A stretch of 64,000 bases of DNA from Xanthostigma xanthostigma (Eukaryota > Arthropoda > Insecta > Raphidioptera > Raphidiidae), in contig OY754472.1 in NCBI GenBank assembly GCA_963575645.1, forward strand, positions 1,674,001 to 1,738,000, given 5' to 3'. Positions 1-11,059 of the stretch are shown in pieces; the stretch's first letter is position 1; each line of letters opens with the position of its first letter. The notes beneath the pieces are model-generated. The model was not told the DNA's origin. It was given only the letters and a program-made list of their open reading frames with translations, and made no database searches. The position numbers and the translations under genes were made by a program.

Positions 1-275
1 ACTCGGATCTGAACCAGTTCAAAGAGCCGGCTCCGACAGAAGATCCGTGAGAGCCGACTCACTTTTTTATGAGCCGACGGCTCAACGGATCCGCGTAACT
101 CAGTGAAACACTTAACACACAGAAGCAATAAGTATCTGTCAGCTCAAATGACTCATGCATCATATGTCCATCATATGTACAACCAACAACACTATACAGT
201 GTACACACTACGCACAGGCGCTACAGCTTATTACAATGTTTCACAACTATTTAAGGTATTGTATTGCATATTGTA

Positions 276-796
276 CTGTTGGATTTTTAAAAGAAGACCG
301 GTCTATGGAATGTAGTCCTATGACCTTATTGCAGAAGAGCGCACATGTATTTTATATTAGTAAAAGGTAATGATCCTGGAACCGCTTCTATGCAATAAGG
401 GAGTCCAGTCGATCAAACGTACAACAATTGTGTTATCGCGATAATTTTACTATTGCTATAGCCGTACGACTATACAGCGACACTTGCTAACAGTACAAAA
501 AAATCATACACCAGACAGTACATAGGCGTGCGTCCACGGACTAAGTTGAGAGGTGTTGTCTGAATATCATCAAAATGGAAAGTAAAAAGGGAAAAACAGT
601 TAGAAGTGGCGCTAGGGAGGTCATAGCGAATGTAATTAAAATGTGCAAGTTAGAGGCTCAAAATAATGCCTTAACATTTAAAGCTATACATTGTTTGCAC
701 TCCTTGCTATGCGCCGCCTATGAATTCCGATAATTTGGGAACACATCAGCGACTTCTTGCCCTTTCCCCACCGGTCTTCTTTCGCCGATCGCACAG
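276..796 (+). mobile_element. Non-autonomous Tc1/mariner-type element with TA duplication
   Basis: This 521-bp insertion is absent from the paralogous copy at 24 kb, where the flanks join as gcatattgta/atatgc. It is bounded by TA (274-275 and 797-798). Its imperfect terminal inverted repeats share AAAGAAGACCGGT about 14 nt inside each end and CTGT at the tips. TA duplication is characteristic of the Tc1/mariner superfamily. The element keeps only the start of a transposase (575-733), so it would need an autonomous partner. Confidence 0.7.
575..733 (+). pseudogene. Transposase N-terminal fragment
   Basis: An ATG opens a 52-codon frame starting MESKKGKTVRSGAREVIANV and ending in TAA. A lysine-rich start followed by SGAREVI-type helices resembles the N-terminal DNA-binding region of Tc1/mariner-like transposases common in arthropods. 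After roughly residue 35 the sequence no longer looks like that family. This fits an internal deletion that removed the catalytic domain. It lies inside the TA-flanked element at 276-796. Family assignment is from memory of the motif and should be checked by profile search. Confidence 0.5.
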
Positions 797-1434
797 TAAT
801 ATGCTTTCTGTAACATAGCAAGTAGCAACCTGTAAAACCCCGCCTTATAATATGTGAGTCAGTCACTGGCATAATATTACGTGATATGATTGACTCAACT
901 TTCTCAGTGGCTCAGTTGACTCGAATAACATATTCAGAACTCGGCTCTTTTTGAACCGGTTCAGGGAGCCGGCTCACATACGGGATCCAGATGCAAAGAT
1001 GCAGATCACTTAAAAGACCCGTTTATCTCATCTCTATTCTGGATACGGCGCACATTCGAATTTGTGAAATGCAACTCGTAGATCCGTTCTTGTGTCTCTG
1101 TTACGAACATAAAGTCGCACATTTTCACAAACACGCGCGTTACCCTGTTATATCACTTTGACATGTAAATTATGTTACTACAATGTAGAGGTTTGTTACC
1201 TATCCATGTATTTACACTACCCGGACCCTCCCACTGCCGCACTCTATCCTCCTTTTTATATATCTGCACAGTATACACACATGGTTTTTAACATCCGTAC
1301 ATCGTATGAATACAAATTTTAAAAATCGAATAGACTAAACAAAGCGAAATGTTATACGTTTTTACACACCCCTTATAAAAAAGCAACTTTTCATTCCAGT
1401 AAAATGATTTGGATTTAAACAAATAACACTATAC

Positions 1435-1800
1435 ACACAAAGCTGGATTTGCCGCTAGATTTGATTACTAGTTTTATAGCGCTTGTTTTCTCGATTGTTT
1501 TTATGCGCTCGCTTCACACGAGACGTCTTTTCAAGCTTGTTTTGTCGATAGATCTGGTTCGCGCGCAGTGACAGTTCAAATATAAACGCAGTGCAAAACG
1601 TGTCTGTTAAGTCTGACTCTGAGTAGAATGACGCCATGTTGGTTTGTGGGCCTACGTGACAAGATACTGCTCCCTGATTGGTTCTTGCTCATACCTAACA
1701 GCGGATCTAGCAAGGAAAATAGCACCTGTTCTAATTTTAAAACTTATCTTGTGAGCTAGCAGGCGAGCCCGCAGTGACGTCATTTCCAGCCTCGTATGTT
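1435..1800 (-). repeat. Truncated copy of the element at 40092-40406
   Basis: Shares long patches in reverse orientation with 40092-40406, including the GACGTCA-containing end, 'acgagacgtctttt' and 'tctagcggcaaatcca'. Neither end shows the TTAA seen at the other copy. A short open frame here is conserved only because the repeat is. Confidence 0.5.
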
Positions 1801-1885
1801 TTCCTAAAGCGATCTGTTTGTAACCATTTAATTCTATATAAGATGAACAGAGATAGCAAACTTTCGGCTAGTTTGGTGTATACTA

Positions 1886-2224
1886 TTTTTCTTCATAGCT
1901 CGGTCGCAAGTACGCTTATTAAATACATTAATTAATTAATTTCTTATTAATTACATAAAAACACAGATAAATTCCAAGCAAGCAGTTTTGAGGTTATATC
2001 ACAAATGACAGCTGTTCGCGACTATTAGCTAAAATGTAACAGGGTTACTATATGGAAACGACATCTAAACAACAGTTGGTTGGTTGTTTTTTTTCTTTAC
2101 TGCCGCCCGAACGTACGTACTTCCCGCATAAGCGCTTGTAATCCCACCAATGCGTAAATGTTAGATTTGCTGCTTTACAGTTGATCCCGAAAGTATGTAC
2201 TTTCGATCGCGGTATGAAGAAAAC
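1886..2224. mobile_element. Small TIR element, copy 1
   Basis: About 340 bp ending in inverted repeats of the form TTTTCTTCATA-CTCGGTCG with a second block AAGTACATACTTT. A second copy lies at 14714-15011 and matches across the interior (for example 'ggaaacgacatctaaacaac' and 'tcccaccaatgcgtaaatgt'). No coding sequence and no clear TSD, so the superfamily is not assigned. Confidence 0.55.
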
Positions 2225-2485
2225 TTCTTATTAAAGACGCGTTTTGTAAGTTTTAATAAAAATATTTTTAATTAAAGAAGCTCAAACACAAACCGATATA
2301 GAAGATAATATTTTGTTGATTGAATTTTCCACAAACTTCGCTATAACAAAATTTGAACCATTCATAAAATATTAATATGTTTGATATTAAAATATTAAGG
2401 GAATGTTGCCCGACAAAAGAGAATTTCACTGTAGTGTTATGCCGCGGTTAAACTACATGGTCGGGCACAATTAACAGTCAATTTT

Positions 2486-2899
2486 AGTAATAATAATAAT
2501 AATGCGTTTAATGTCCGTTTCTCGACTTAATGTCATAACAGACGCCATTCACACCATTACTATTTTTTTCTACCACACTTCCCGTTATTTTCTACAATTT
2601 TTAACCTTCAACTGAATAGCAATGGGCGAATGAAGGAATTTTTAGGAAATTAAGATAAGGTAGGCAAATTTTGAGCATAGGAGTTTGACAGGTAATCGGC
2701 CATGGCCTTGAATAAGGAACCATCTCGATATTTATCTGGAATTATCGAGGGAAACCATGGAAAACCTCAACAAGATGCCCGGTACTGGGCGAGAGGCGGT
2801 AGGAAAAAGTCCCAGTCACATCTGCCCCTGCCGGGATTCGAACCCGGTACCTCCCGAATGCGAGTCTAGTGCTCTCACCGCTGCGCCACCCCGCTCGGT
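2486..2899 (-). mobile_element. tRNA-derived SINE with 10-bp TSD
   Basis: Read on the minus strand, the element starts with a tRNA-like head: an A-box-like region (GGTGGCGCAGCGGTGAGAGC) and a B box (GGTTCGAATCC). A body follows with the motif GGAAACCATGGAAAACC in reverse sense, and it ends in a (TTA)n tail at 2486-2502. The direct repeat AGTCAATTTT flanks both ends (2476-2485 and 2900-2909), as expected for LINE-mediated retroposition. A second diverged copy is at 53222-53597. RNA polymerase III transcription is inferred from the boxes only. Confidence 0.8.
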
Positions 2900-2939
2900 A
2901 GTCAATTTTTGTAGATAAGTACGTACATTTCTATACTAA

Positions 2940-3445
2940 CTAGCGATCCGGTCTATTTTGTAAGGTCCATATGATCGAAACTACTCATTACCCACGGCTT
3001 CGCACGCGATTCAGACGAAACACGGATGCATTTCTATATTATTTGGCATAGTTACTCCTTTTCCCTCTAATAAATTTCCAAATTGACGACATTCACGTGA
3101 TAAACCTTGAAAATGACACCCATGTTGATTTTTAGACTATTTACCTCTTTTCACTCTCTGAAGGGGTTGTTTTTGAAAAAGCATGAAACGCGTGTTTATT
3201 TATTTGTTGACAGGAGTAATCCTGCGCATTGTCGAATGAATCTTATATGGTTTCTTCATGAAAACAATTTTTGGGCTTCCGGTTGAATTTCCAAAAATCC
3301 GTTCTTAGCGGATGCCTATACGTCATAATAACTATCTGTGTGCCAAATTTCAGCCCAATCCGTTCAGTGGTTTGAGCTGTGCGTTGATAGATCAGTCAGT
3401 CAGTCACGGTTTTCTTTTAAATATTTAGATTATTTATATAAATAG
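2940..3445 (+). repeat. RTE-like retrotransposon 3' region
   Basis: Begins near 'actagcgatccgg' and ends with 'ttcagtggtttgagctgtgcg' followed by tandem 'cagt' and an AT-rich end. This is the style of 3' untranslated ends of insect RTE-like LINEs. No reverse transcriptase frame is present. Confidence 0.5.
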
Positions 3446-3959
3446 ATACCTAAGTGATAATTTATAAGGACAGATTATTGCCCAATCTATGAAACAGTTT
3501 TTGACGATTATTAATTGTTGTTGACCCTGTACATACATACTTATGTAATATAATGTTCATTATTATAACATACATGAGTATATGGATGAAATTAATTCCA
3601 TAGTCTGGAGACTGGAGCTTTTATATAAAGTGATGTGTTTGAAATTTCGCGTTAATTTTGTACTGCTGTACAGGACCGTAATACAGAACAATGCCATTGT
3701 TCATAAATTGTTTTTTTATTGAATTCGATAGTCATACGCTGGGAAGCCTATAGATGTGAATTTTGAAATCATCCTCTATTTTCACAAAAACGCTGAAACA
3801 CGTAATTCTTAATTTCATATCAAAATCCTAAACATGAATTTTAATGTTCCAAATTTGGGAAATGATGGGCTCCCCATACAAAGTTTCATCCCCGAAGTTA
3901 TTCCTCGGTTATTAAAAAAAGACAGAAGTATATGTTTGCACCCCCATATACTTTTATTC

Positions 3960-4940
3960 TATACTGAGCATATGAATCATTGTCTGTATACTCAATGTGC
4001 GGTAAGTGAACGCAACAAAGCGTATCGGAAATATATCTGCGTCTCTTTCTTCGATGTAATTCCTTCTGATTTCTTAGATGATAGGATTGGTTGATGTACT
4101 TGCATTCAATCTGAATAAAGTATCTCTGTTTCAAAAACTTTGTCGTTTTCAATGACGTTAACATGGGCGTACCCAGCTTTTGGCCCAGGAGGGAGCAAAT
4201 TAGAAATTTCTTAAGCCGGGTCCCCCTCGCTTGTTTTGCCCTCCTGGATACGCCAGTGCTTACGGCGTAAAAAAAGACAGAACTATATGTTTGCACCCTA
4301 ATGGTTCGATTGTGATTTTATTCCTATGCTCAGTATATAAATAAAAGTATACTAGTGTGACCTGTGCGAATTATTCGCACTAAATAAGTATAATAATTAT
4401 CACTTTACAAAATTATTTTTTAAATATGATTGCAGGTATTCAATTCGTTTCTAATTTTGCACACTGCTTATAACGTTCTTCTTTTTGTTGTGTTACAATA
4501 TGAAGCTCAGATGACAGATCGAAGAAATATTTTACTAAAATTGTCATATAGAGGCGCAAGTAGCAAAAGCGTTGAGCTAAGCCGTCAGATGGCATCATGC
4601 AGCATTGCTGTGACGTTGTTCAGCGTTGCTCGCTGTTTCAAAATTAAAGCCGTCAGAAGGCAGTATGCAGTATTGTGTCTTACAATATGAAGGTCAGATG
4701 ACAAATCGAAGTGTTGACGTTGTTTCAAAATTAAAGCCGTCAGATGGCAGACGTTGTTCAGCGTTGCTGTGTTTTAATTAATTTACAAAAACAAAAGCAA
4801 TAATAAATTTTTTAGTTGTCGATGTCAGTAGAGCAAGCAATTATCTGTAAAGTGATATATAATTTATGCGGAGTAATTGTGAGGTTTTTTCTAAAAAGGG
4901 AGGCAAACATCTTTAACCTTATAGCGTATTAATATAATAT
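3960..4940. repeat. Dispersed repeat D, copy 1
   Basis: Nearly the whole segment recurs at 57040-57965 and part of it at 48480-48875. Shared landmarks are a small hairpin around 'gcgaattattcgc', the stretch 'attgcaggtattcaattcg' and several 'cgtcagatggca' units. Open frames inside are shared by the copies but contain no recognisable domain, so they are not called as genes. A short module with TIR-like ends (ggcgtacccag / ctggatacgcc, about 4162-4255) sits inside this copy and the 57-kb copy. Confidence 0.6.
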
Positions 4941-5344
4941 ATGATGGGATTTGTGAACTTGTCGCGTTCAGATTCGAGAGCCAATCCTGTCGGTTTTGAA
5001 GCGGATGGCAAATGAGAATGAAACATCTAGTGTCGCGCTTTCGTAACGAGATGGGGATAACAAAACTAAGTTATGACGTCAATTAATCAGTTTCACGGTT
5101 ACGTGACGTGTACAGTGACTAAGTGAACGCCTATTATTTATTCTGTATTATATACTGATTTTCTCTAATGGAAATTTCTCCGATGCTATGAAAATTGGGA
5201 AATTCATTATATTCTCTCAAACGTTCGTGCTCGTTAATAATTTCACTGAATCATTTATACATATATAGTCAACTTTGCGTTACTGGAAATTATGTTGTTT
5301 ATATCTAGTTAAGTCACTTAAATATTTATTCTATTTTACTGTAT

Positions 5345-6042
5345 ACTAGCGGTCCCGTCCGGTTTCACCCGGGTGTAAAAGAACGAATAGGTACACACAT
5401 TCATCTTAGTTTACCGAGATGAATGTTGTGTCCAAATTTCATGATGATCGGAGTTACCGTTCAAAAGTTTTTGTCGATAAAAAGCAGTAATAATTATACT
5501 TTTTTAAACTAATAATTTTTTATAAAATAAATAAAACAATTAAGTTAAAAAAGATTTTCACTTTAATTATCAAAATATAACATATGTTTCGCTGTCACAG
5601 CAGCTTCATCAGATATACAGTACAGTACAGTTTTATTTATTTTATTTTATAATGGATTTTCATCAAGTAAAGGCAGAAACTAATTAAATAAAATTAAAAT
5701 AAATTTAAAGCAATGTAGAAAATAAAAAAAAATAAAAACATTTTCGCCCAACGTGGGGCTCGAACCCACGACCCTGATATTGACAGTCGTACGCTCTACC
5801 GATTGAGTCATCCGACGTTATCTACTGTCAATGCTATAATATGAGTATATTTAGTTAGTGCATTTCACCTGAATAGAAGCTTATTTTCTAAAAATTAATT
5901 AAAAAAACATTTTCCAGAGGACCAAATTGTGAATCTAAACCATTCTCGAATCTCCTTGAACACACACAAAAAATTTCATCAAAATCGATCCAGCCGTTTA
6001 GGAGGAGTTCAGTTACATACACACGGACAGAAGAAATATATA
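5345..6042 (+). repeat. RTE-like repeat with internal tRNA-Lys-like segment, copy 1
   Basis: Opens with 'actagcggtcccgtccgg' and shares its first 150 bp with 12768-13370. It ends with a different tail ('cagccgtttaggaggagttc' and 'cagaagaaatatata') typical of RTE 3' ends. A tRNA-Lys-like sequence lies inside on the opposite strand (5745-5819), at the same relative place as in the 12.8-kb copy. It is therefore part of the repeat and not an independent insertion. Confidence 0.6.
5745..5819 (-). pseudogene. tRNA-Lys-like sequence inside a repeat
   Basis: The minus strand resembles an insect tRNA-Lys in the D arm (ACTCAATCGGTAGAGCG), variable loop, T arm (GTGGGTTCGAGCCCCAC) and 3' acceptor (GTTGGGCG). 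The anticodon arm is degraded: the loop reads CTGTCAA and the stem bases do not pair. A second copy at 13053-13128 has the same anticodon region. This marks a tRNA-derived repeat component and not a working tRNA gene. Confidence 0.75.
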
Positions 6043-6044
6043 TA

Positions 6045-6477
6045 CAGGGTGTCCCAGAAGTCACGCACTTCCTCGTAGGGATCGAAAGAGAAAATTATTC
6101 TGAGACTAAAAGTCCTTAGCCATTTTTTAATCAGACGCATAGATAATTAATTATTAATTAATGAAAGTGACCAATCAGGAGCGATTTGATTTGTTTTCCG
6201 ATTTTATTTGTTTTTCTCCCGTATCTTGGATAACTGTCTTCCGTTGTCAGTCGTCTCTGAATAATTAATTAAAATTAATTAAAAAACATCCAGTGACTGT
6301 CGGGAGAAAAACAAATAAAATCGGAAAACAAATCAAATCGCTCCTGATTGGTCACTTTCATTAATTAATAATTAATTATCTATGCGTCTGATTAAAAAAT
6401 GGCTAAGGACTTTTAGTCTCAGAATAATTTTCTCTTTCGATCCCTACGAGGAAGTGCGTGACTTCTGGGACACCCTG
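6045..6477. mobile_element. Foldback mariner-type MITE, perfect 177-bp arms
   Basis: Starts with CAGGGTGTCCCAGAAG and ends with its complement, flanked by TA on both sides (6043-6044 and 6478-6479). The left arm 6045-6221 and right arm 6301-6477 read as exact reverse complements by eye, around a 79-bp spacer. The CAGGGTGTCCCA tip is shared with the longer family at 22692 and 25080, but the interior differs. It encodes nothing. Confidence 0.85.
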
Positions 6478-6481
6478 TATA

Positions 6482-7550
6482 TAAAGATTAGCGCTGGTAC
6501 TTTTTGATGAAATGAAAGTGTCTTGAGAAAGTCAAAAAGATAAATCAGTTCCTTTTTTTAACATTAAAATTACAATAACATGAAAAATGCAGATCACGCA
6601 GGCAGTATTTTATGTACTAATCAAATATTTCCGTTTTTCGTCTTTTAAGGTGCTGCGTGGCGTCGGTTACTGGCTCTCGCGTTTCAGAATGTGCGGGAGT
6701 GTCTACGTTTTCGATTGAGTCGAGATAGTGTTGTCGTAAGGAGGAACACCTGTATTAAATTTAAACATTTTATACATCCTGAAAACATAAATAACATTGG
6801 TATTGACCTGTAGCACCTACATTTTTCTTCCGACGCTGCGGGTTGATTCGTCCCCCGGCTCCGCGTTCGCGCGAGTAAGTGTTTAAACAAAAATTTAAAT
6901 CATTCAATCTACAGGACAACGACTGGACCTACCAGATTGAAGGGACCAGCACCGACCAGTCCAATGACAGTGTTAAAAAAAACTTTATTATGAATTCGCG
7001 ATTTTTAACTCGTTATAGGTATATTTAAATAAATTGATATAATAAAACAAGGACTCCAGTGCAGTGTTTAAATCAATAAAGTAACAGTATAGTCAGTGCG
7101 CGACTTTCAACTCGTGTGCAAAACTGGATCCAGGGCCCTACAGAGATTCATCATTATTCACAAGTTGGTATGTATTACAATATATTCTTATGTTGCTTTC
7201 TTTTAACCAGACGTTTGATAAGCCTGCATATTATGACGTAGTGTCTGTTCATTGCTTTTTATCCACAAATTATTTGAGAAGTTTAAATTATGTATACATA
7301 TACTATAATTTCTACCCTAACTGCAAATCGGAGCACACTTTTTCATAGTCAGAATAGTTTCTTGTAACCCCAAGAACGATCACTGAAATTTTTAGCCGTT
7401 TGAGATTTTAGGTATTTCACGAAGATCGTTCTTGAACTATTATGCTGTTATCATTATTAATGGGGAATTATAAAACGGTCGAATAAAAAAAAATTTTGGT
7501 GACTGATGATGAGATACTGTTTTAATAACTTGAGATATTAAAATAATAGT
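6482..7550. other. No recognised feature
   Basis: AT-rich sequence with one moderately GC-richer patch near 6650-6890. No long open frame, paired repeats or splice-bounded coding segment was identified. Confidence 0.4.
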
Positions 7551-7602
7551 TGGGTGACTAAATTACTAAGTGAGCGACTAAATTACTAAGTGAGCGACTA
7601 GA
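7549..7602. repeat. Short tandem repeat, about 22-bp unit
   Basis: Two and a half copies of 'gtgagcgactaaattactaa' in a row, with small differences in the first unit. Confidence 0.8.
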
Positions 7603-7711
7603 ATGCCTTCGGTAATTTTGAAGCAGATATCTTGTTTTATTTTTACTTTTTATTATTTTTTTTCACTTTGAGACATCAACTTAAAACTCACATTTTCATG
7701 AAGATTGAAAA

Positions 7712-8354
7712 CAGCGTTGCCAGACGTCCCGATTTTGGCGGGACGTCCCGATTTTTAAATCAAAATTAAATGTCCCGCTTTTCGGGGATAACTCGGGGAT
7801 AACTTTAAAAGAAGTTAAATCTTCACAGATAGATAGATAGATAAATTTTTATTTACAATTTTATATTTACAAGTATTTACATTTGCTCAGTGTATATTTA
7901 CAAAATTTTCCAACTGATTTTGTGTTGTGTTTAATATCATGAATAAGTAATTCTTATAAATAATTATTCTCTTATTGCACTTTGCAATTTATAACACTCA
8001 CTCCACAGACTATTGTTTGAAACGCCATATTTTTCTAATGAAGAAAACTTTTTTGATTTTGATTTCTGTTTTTTTTTTTATTCTGAAGACGAATAAGACT
8101 CAACTATTTAACGATAGGGTAAATCTGATTTAAAATATTATATTTTTATTAAAATATATTTTCTATGGCTATTTTTGCTATCTATTGTCACGTAAACGTA
8201 ATTTTAATTCAAATAAAAAGATAAATAGGTATTTGAAAACTTCTGATTATATACGTTTTTTTACTATGTCCCGCTTTCGACGAAAGAATCCCGCTGTTTT
8301 CACTCAAAGAGTTCCAAAATCCCGACTTGGCGAAAAAAAAAACTGGCAACGCTG
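7712..8354. mobile_element. hAT-type MITE, copy 1, 8-bp TSD
   Basis: The terminal inverted repeat CAGCGTTGCCAG (7712-7723 and 8343-8354) is bounded by an exact 8-bp duplication, ATTGAAAA (7704-7711 and 8355-8362). That combination defines the hAT superfamily. The second copy at 23908-24371 shares both ends and much of the interior but lacks about 180 bp, including the (GATA)n run at 7829. No transposase is encoded. Confidence 0.92.
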
Positions 8355-8362
8355 ATTGAAAA

Positions 8363-9105
8363 CCACCGCTTTTTTTGATAAAGGGGTATGCGAATTGTCT
8401 CGCAGTGAAACGCGATGGGGCAAAGGTGGAGTTTTTAAAAAAATAATTCCGTGGCGCGTATTATATAATGATGCGGTCACTATAAATGTTGAAAGACAAT
8501 TGATTAGGTAACAATTTATAACAAAGTTGTTGGACAGGTACTTCCATAGACACTAATCTAAAATATATTAGACTTGGTTTTACATCAGATCTCACAACTT
8601 TTTGTAGCGGAAGAACTGCGTTGCGAGATTTAGCATTTTTTTACATTATATGCTTTTTGATGGGATGTTAGTATTTCTACCAGACACTCGCTAAGTAGAT
8701 ACTGCTATATGCTGATCGGTATGTAGTACTATGTGGCGTGTGCATGTTGGTACCTTTGGCTTTTCGCACCTCTCCACCCATATCCGCGGTTGGCAACACT
8801 GGCACACCGTGTGTGAGGTACAAATGGAATGTTATCATATACATAATGGAATATAATTTAAACTGTATAACTGTACACGACTACGAGCCAAACAGGAGGC
8901 GCGTTTAAATTTTTCCAAAAGGCTCCAAAAATCTCAGTTCAGGAATTTACCCAAAATAATAAAAAAAGTTCGTAACAGAGGAGAGCTGACACAATACGCT
9001 AGGAAAGTATCTTTTGACACGCCCTCTCGTGTTTTTTTTTTTTAAATTCTGGTTCAGTCAAAACCTTAATACGTGCATTTTAATAAGGATTAATTGTTGA
9101 ATAAA
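8363..9105. other. No recognised feature
   Basis: No long frame or repeat pair was identified in this stretch. Confidence 0.35.
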
Positions 9106-9204
9106 ATGGGAAAAAAGCTATCAATTCGGAAGTGCTGTGTTGTTGATTGTAAAGATACACCAACTAAAAATCCAGAATTACAATTCCAACGTGTTTCGCA
9201 CGTT
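9106..9204 (+). pseudogene. THAP-type zinc finger N-terminal fragment
   Basis: An ATG opens the frame MGKKLSIRKCCVVDCKDTPT and continues KNPELQFQRVSH before running into the RTE-like repeat at 9205. The CCVVDC spacing and the following LQF-RV stretch match the start of a THAP (C2CH) DNA-binding domain. The downstream Cys and His ligands are absent. THAP domains occur in transposases and in host regulators, and which one this came from cannot be decided. The repeat probably inserted into or deleted the rest. Confidence 0.5.
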
Positions 9205-9484
9205 AATCTTCGTTTATCGAGATGAATGTTGTGTCCAAATTTCGTGATGATCGGAGATACCGTTCAAAAGTTTTTGTCGGACGGATAAATTTTGAGTTAT
9301 GTTTCATTGATGCTCCGCTCCTATTGGTCGTAGCGTGATATTTATATACCCTATAGCCTTTCTCGAAAAATGGGCTATCCAACAAAAAACATTTTTTTCA
9401 ATTCGAACCAGTTGTTTCTGAGATTAGCGCGTTCAACCAAACAAACAAACAAACTCTTCAGCTTTATTACACGCTTTATATTAG
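9205..9484 (+). repeat. RTE-like repeat, copy 2 (5'-truncated)
   Basis: Matches the 3' half of 12768-13370: 'gatgaatgttgtgtccaaat', 'tgatgctccgctcctattgg', 'gggctatccaacaaaaaa' and the end 'gattagcgcgttcaa' with (CAAA)n and 'cttcagcttta'. The 5' part with the tRNA-Lys-like segment is missing. Confidence 0.65.
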
Positions 9485-9629
9485 TTTCACTTGTAAGTTT
9501 GTATGTATGTATTTATGTATGTATATAAGCATGTATGTTTGTAAACTCGTTTGGACTACAGCAAGTGATGGACTACAGCAAGTGGTTTATACCAAGTGCC
9601 GAGTGAAAAATCAGTGCAAATTATCCAAG

Positions 9630-9800
9630 TGTGTAGGCTTTCACGGCCGGTGTTGATCCAAATCTTCTTGTTTTCCGGGCTTGTACGCCGTGGTTCATTG
9701 GTATATCTACCTGACGTTTCGTCTACAACTGCTGTAGACATTATCAAAGGCGATGTGGTAGCGGACAAAGTGTCCTTCTAGGCTGTGCTCACACTTGCCT
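9630..9800 (-). repeat. Penelope-like terminal fragment with hammerhead-like motif
   Basis: On the minus strand the segment around 9712-9755 reads TTGATAAT, then GTCTAC-AGCAGTT-GTAGAC, then GAAACGTC. This is a perfect 6-bp stem II between hammerhead-like core strands, although the first core strand deviates from CTGANGA. The flanking 'aggctttcacggccggtgtt' is a familiar widespread insect repeat sequence. No TSD was found. Confidence 0.4.
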
Positions 9801-10036
9801 GTGGGCAGCCGAGACGATGAGTGCAAATTATGTTTCTGAAAATAGTAAGGCGTATATTCTCTGAAAATTTTAAAATGCGCAACCTTGCGCAGTAAACATA
9901 ATTGCGCGGGTGTGAGAGTCCAAATGTATTTAGTTCCAAATATACAAATTGGCATCATCTGTAACCGAGTCTGGCTGTAATGGATTCAACGTGGAATTGC
10001 TCCCAAATGTACAATCATTATGCATTAATACATAGC

Positions 10037-10057
10037 TCACACACACACACACACACC
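10037..10057. repeat. (CA)n microsatellite
   Basis: About ten CA units in a row. Confidence 0.9.
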
Positions 10058-10278
10058 TACAAACACAGGAGCGCGTAGTTCAACACAATATTATAGATTA
10101 GATATGCGGGCATGGTATGTAATGTTAGTATGTTAGTGTTGACATTTATACGAACGTATCTGCCAAACGTCGCGACGTTGCATTGCGGGTACGCTTCGCA
10201 CTTTTGCCACGGGGGGCACTGTCAGGATTAGTACTCCTTGATGCCCTAAGCATTTCTTGTCTATGGAGCCTCATCTCT

Positions 10279-10946
10279 AAAGCGGCCTACACACCTTGAT
10301 ACAAGCTGCATCGACTCTTATGTTTCATGATGCTAGTAGCAGTGTGTGTAGTACTGAATCACGTATTTGGCATCAGTTGCGGCTTGCAGCGATGCAGAGT
10401 CTGGAATCCGATTTTGGTCGGCGAGCCACGACGACGAGTCGGTGATGGTGATGCAAGTTTCAGCGTGTGTAGAATTGCGTCGATGCCAAGATGATATTAA
10501 TTTATTTTCCCGCGCCATTTTAGAGGTTACTTTGTTGTTTGTGTGTGTAAATTCCATGATGGAAAATGAACATAAACATTTATCATCTGCATACGTGCCT
10601 TTGGAATACAATTAATGTACTTTTAGCTCTTCCAATAAAGCATTTGAATAACGCTTTCTTTCTATAAACCATATTTTTGACCATTTCTTTTTATGGAGTA
10701 TAAAGAGTGCCCCAACTACTGCTAATAAAACTAGTGTTGGCAAAACGTACCTCATTTTATTCGTCAAGCACTAGGTACCTAAAAAATAACTTAAACTACT
10801 GTTCTTCTGTTGCATGAACATGGAGTCGATTCAGGCATTGCAATAGGTTTCGATTTAAGTAGGCGTTTATGCAACTGATGCAAGTTTCATGAAACATAGA
10901 GTCGATGCCTGCATCGCAGCTTGTGCCAAGGTGTGTAGGCCGCTTT
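10279..10946. mobile_element. TIR element of unassigned class
   Basis: Inverted ends AAAGCGGCCTACACACCTTG, continuing as ACAAGCTGC and 'gactctatgtttcatga' in both arms, enclose 668 bp. A frame at 10367-10615 (82 codons) is open but has no recognised domain. The flanks do not show a clean 8-bp or 3-bp duplication, so hAT and PIF/Harbinger both remain possible. Confidence 0.65.
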
Positions 10947-11059
10947 GCAGCAGTCTAATTATAATATTATCAATCTGTCATGTAAATGTCAAATGTAAAT
11001 ATCATATAGGTACAAATATACAAAAAGATATTCAAATCATGGAATAATATAATAAATTT

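Larger units (their letters stand above)
1..1035. mobile_element. Dispersed element rich in GAGCCGGCTC, copy 1 (cut by window edge)
   Basis: The sequence from the window edge to about 1035 recurs in inverted orientation at 23838-24803. Both copies carry GAACCGGTTC and GAGCCGGCTC palindromes near both ends. The other copy lacks the 521-bp insertion at 276-796, which is how that insertion was recognised. The other copy ends next to 'ggttgggtaactcag', which looks like a hAT-type terminus, but no TSD was confirmed. The class is therefore open. No coding frame was recognised apart from the nested transposase fragment. Confidence 0.6.

Noticed and set aside
3898-4296. 132-codon minus-strand frame in repeat D
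   Set aside because: The related frame in the 57-kb copy is shorter and diverged, and no domain is present.
4430-4690. 86-codon frame shared with 57486-57731
   Set aside because: Shared only because the DNA is a repeat. The 48-kb copy breaks the frame, and the peptide includes 'cgtcagatggca' tandem units.
5745-5819. Functional tRNA-Lys gene
   Set aside because: The anticodon stem does not pair, and an identical arrangement sits inside another copy of the same repeat.
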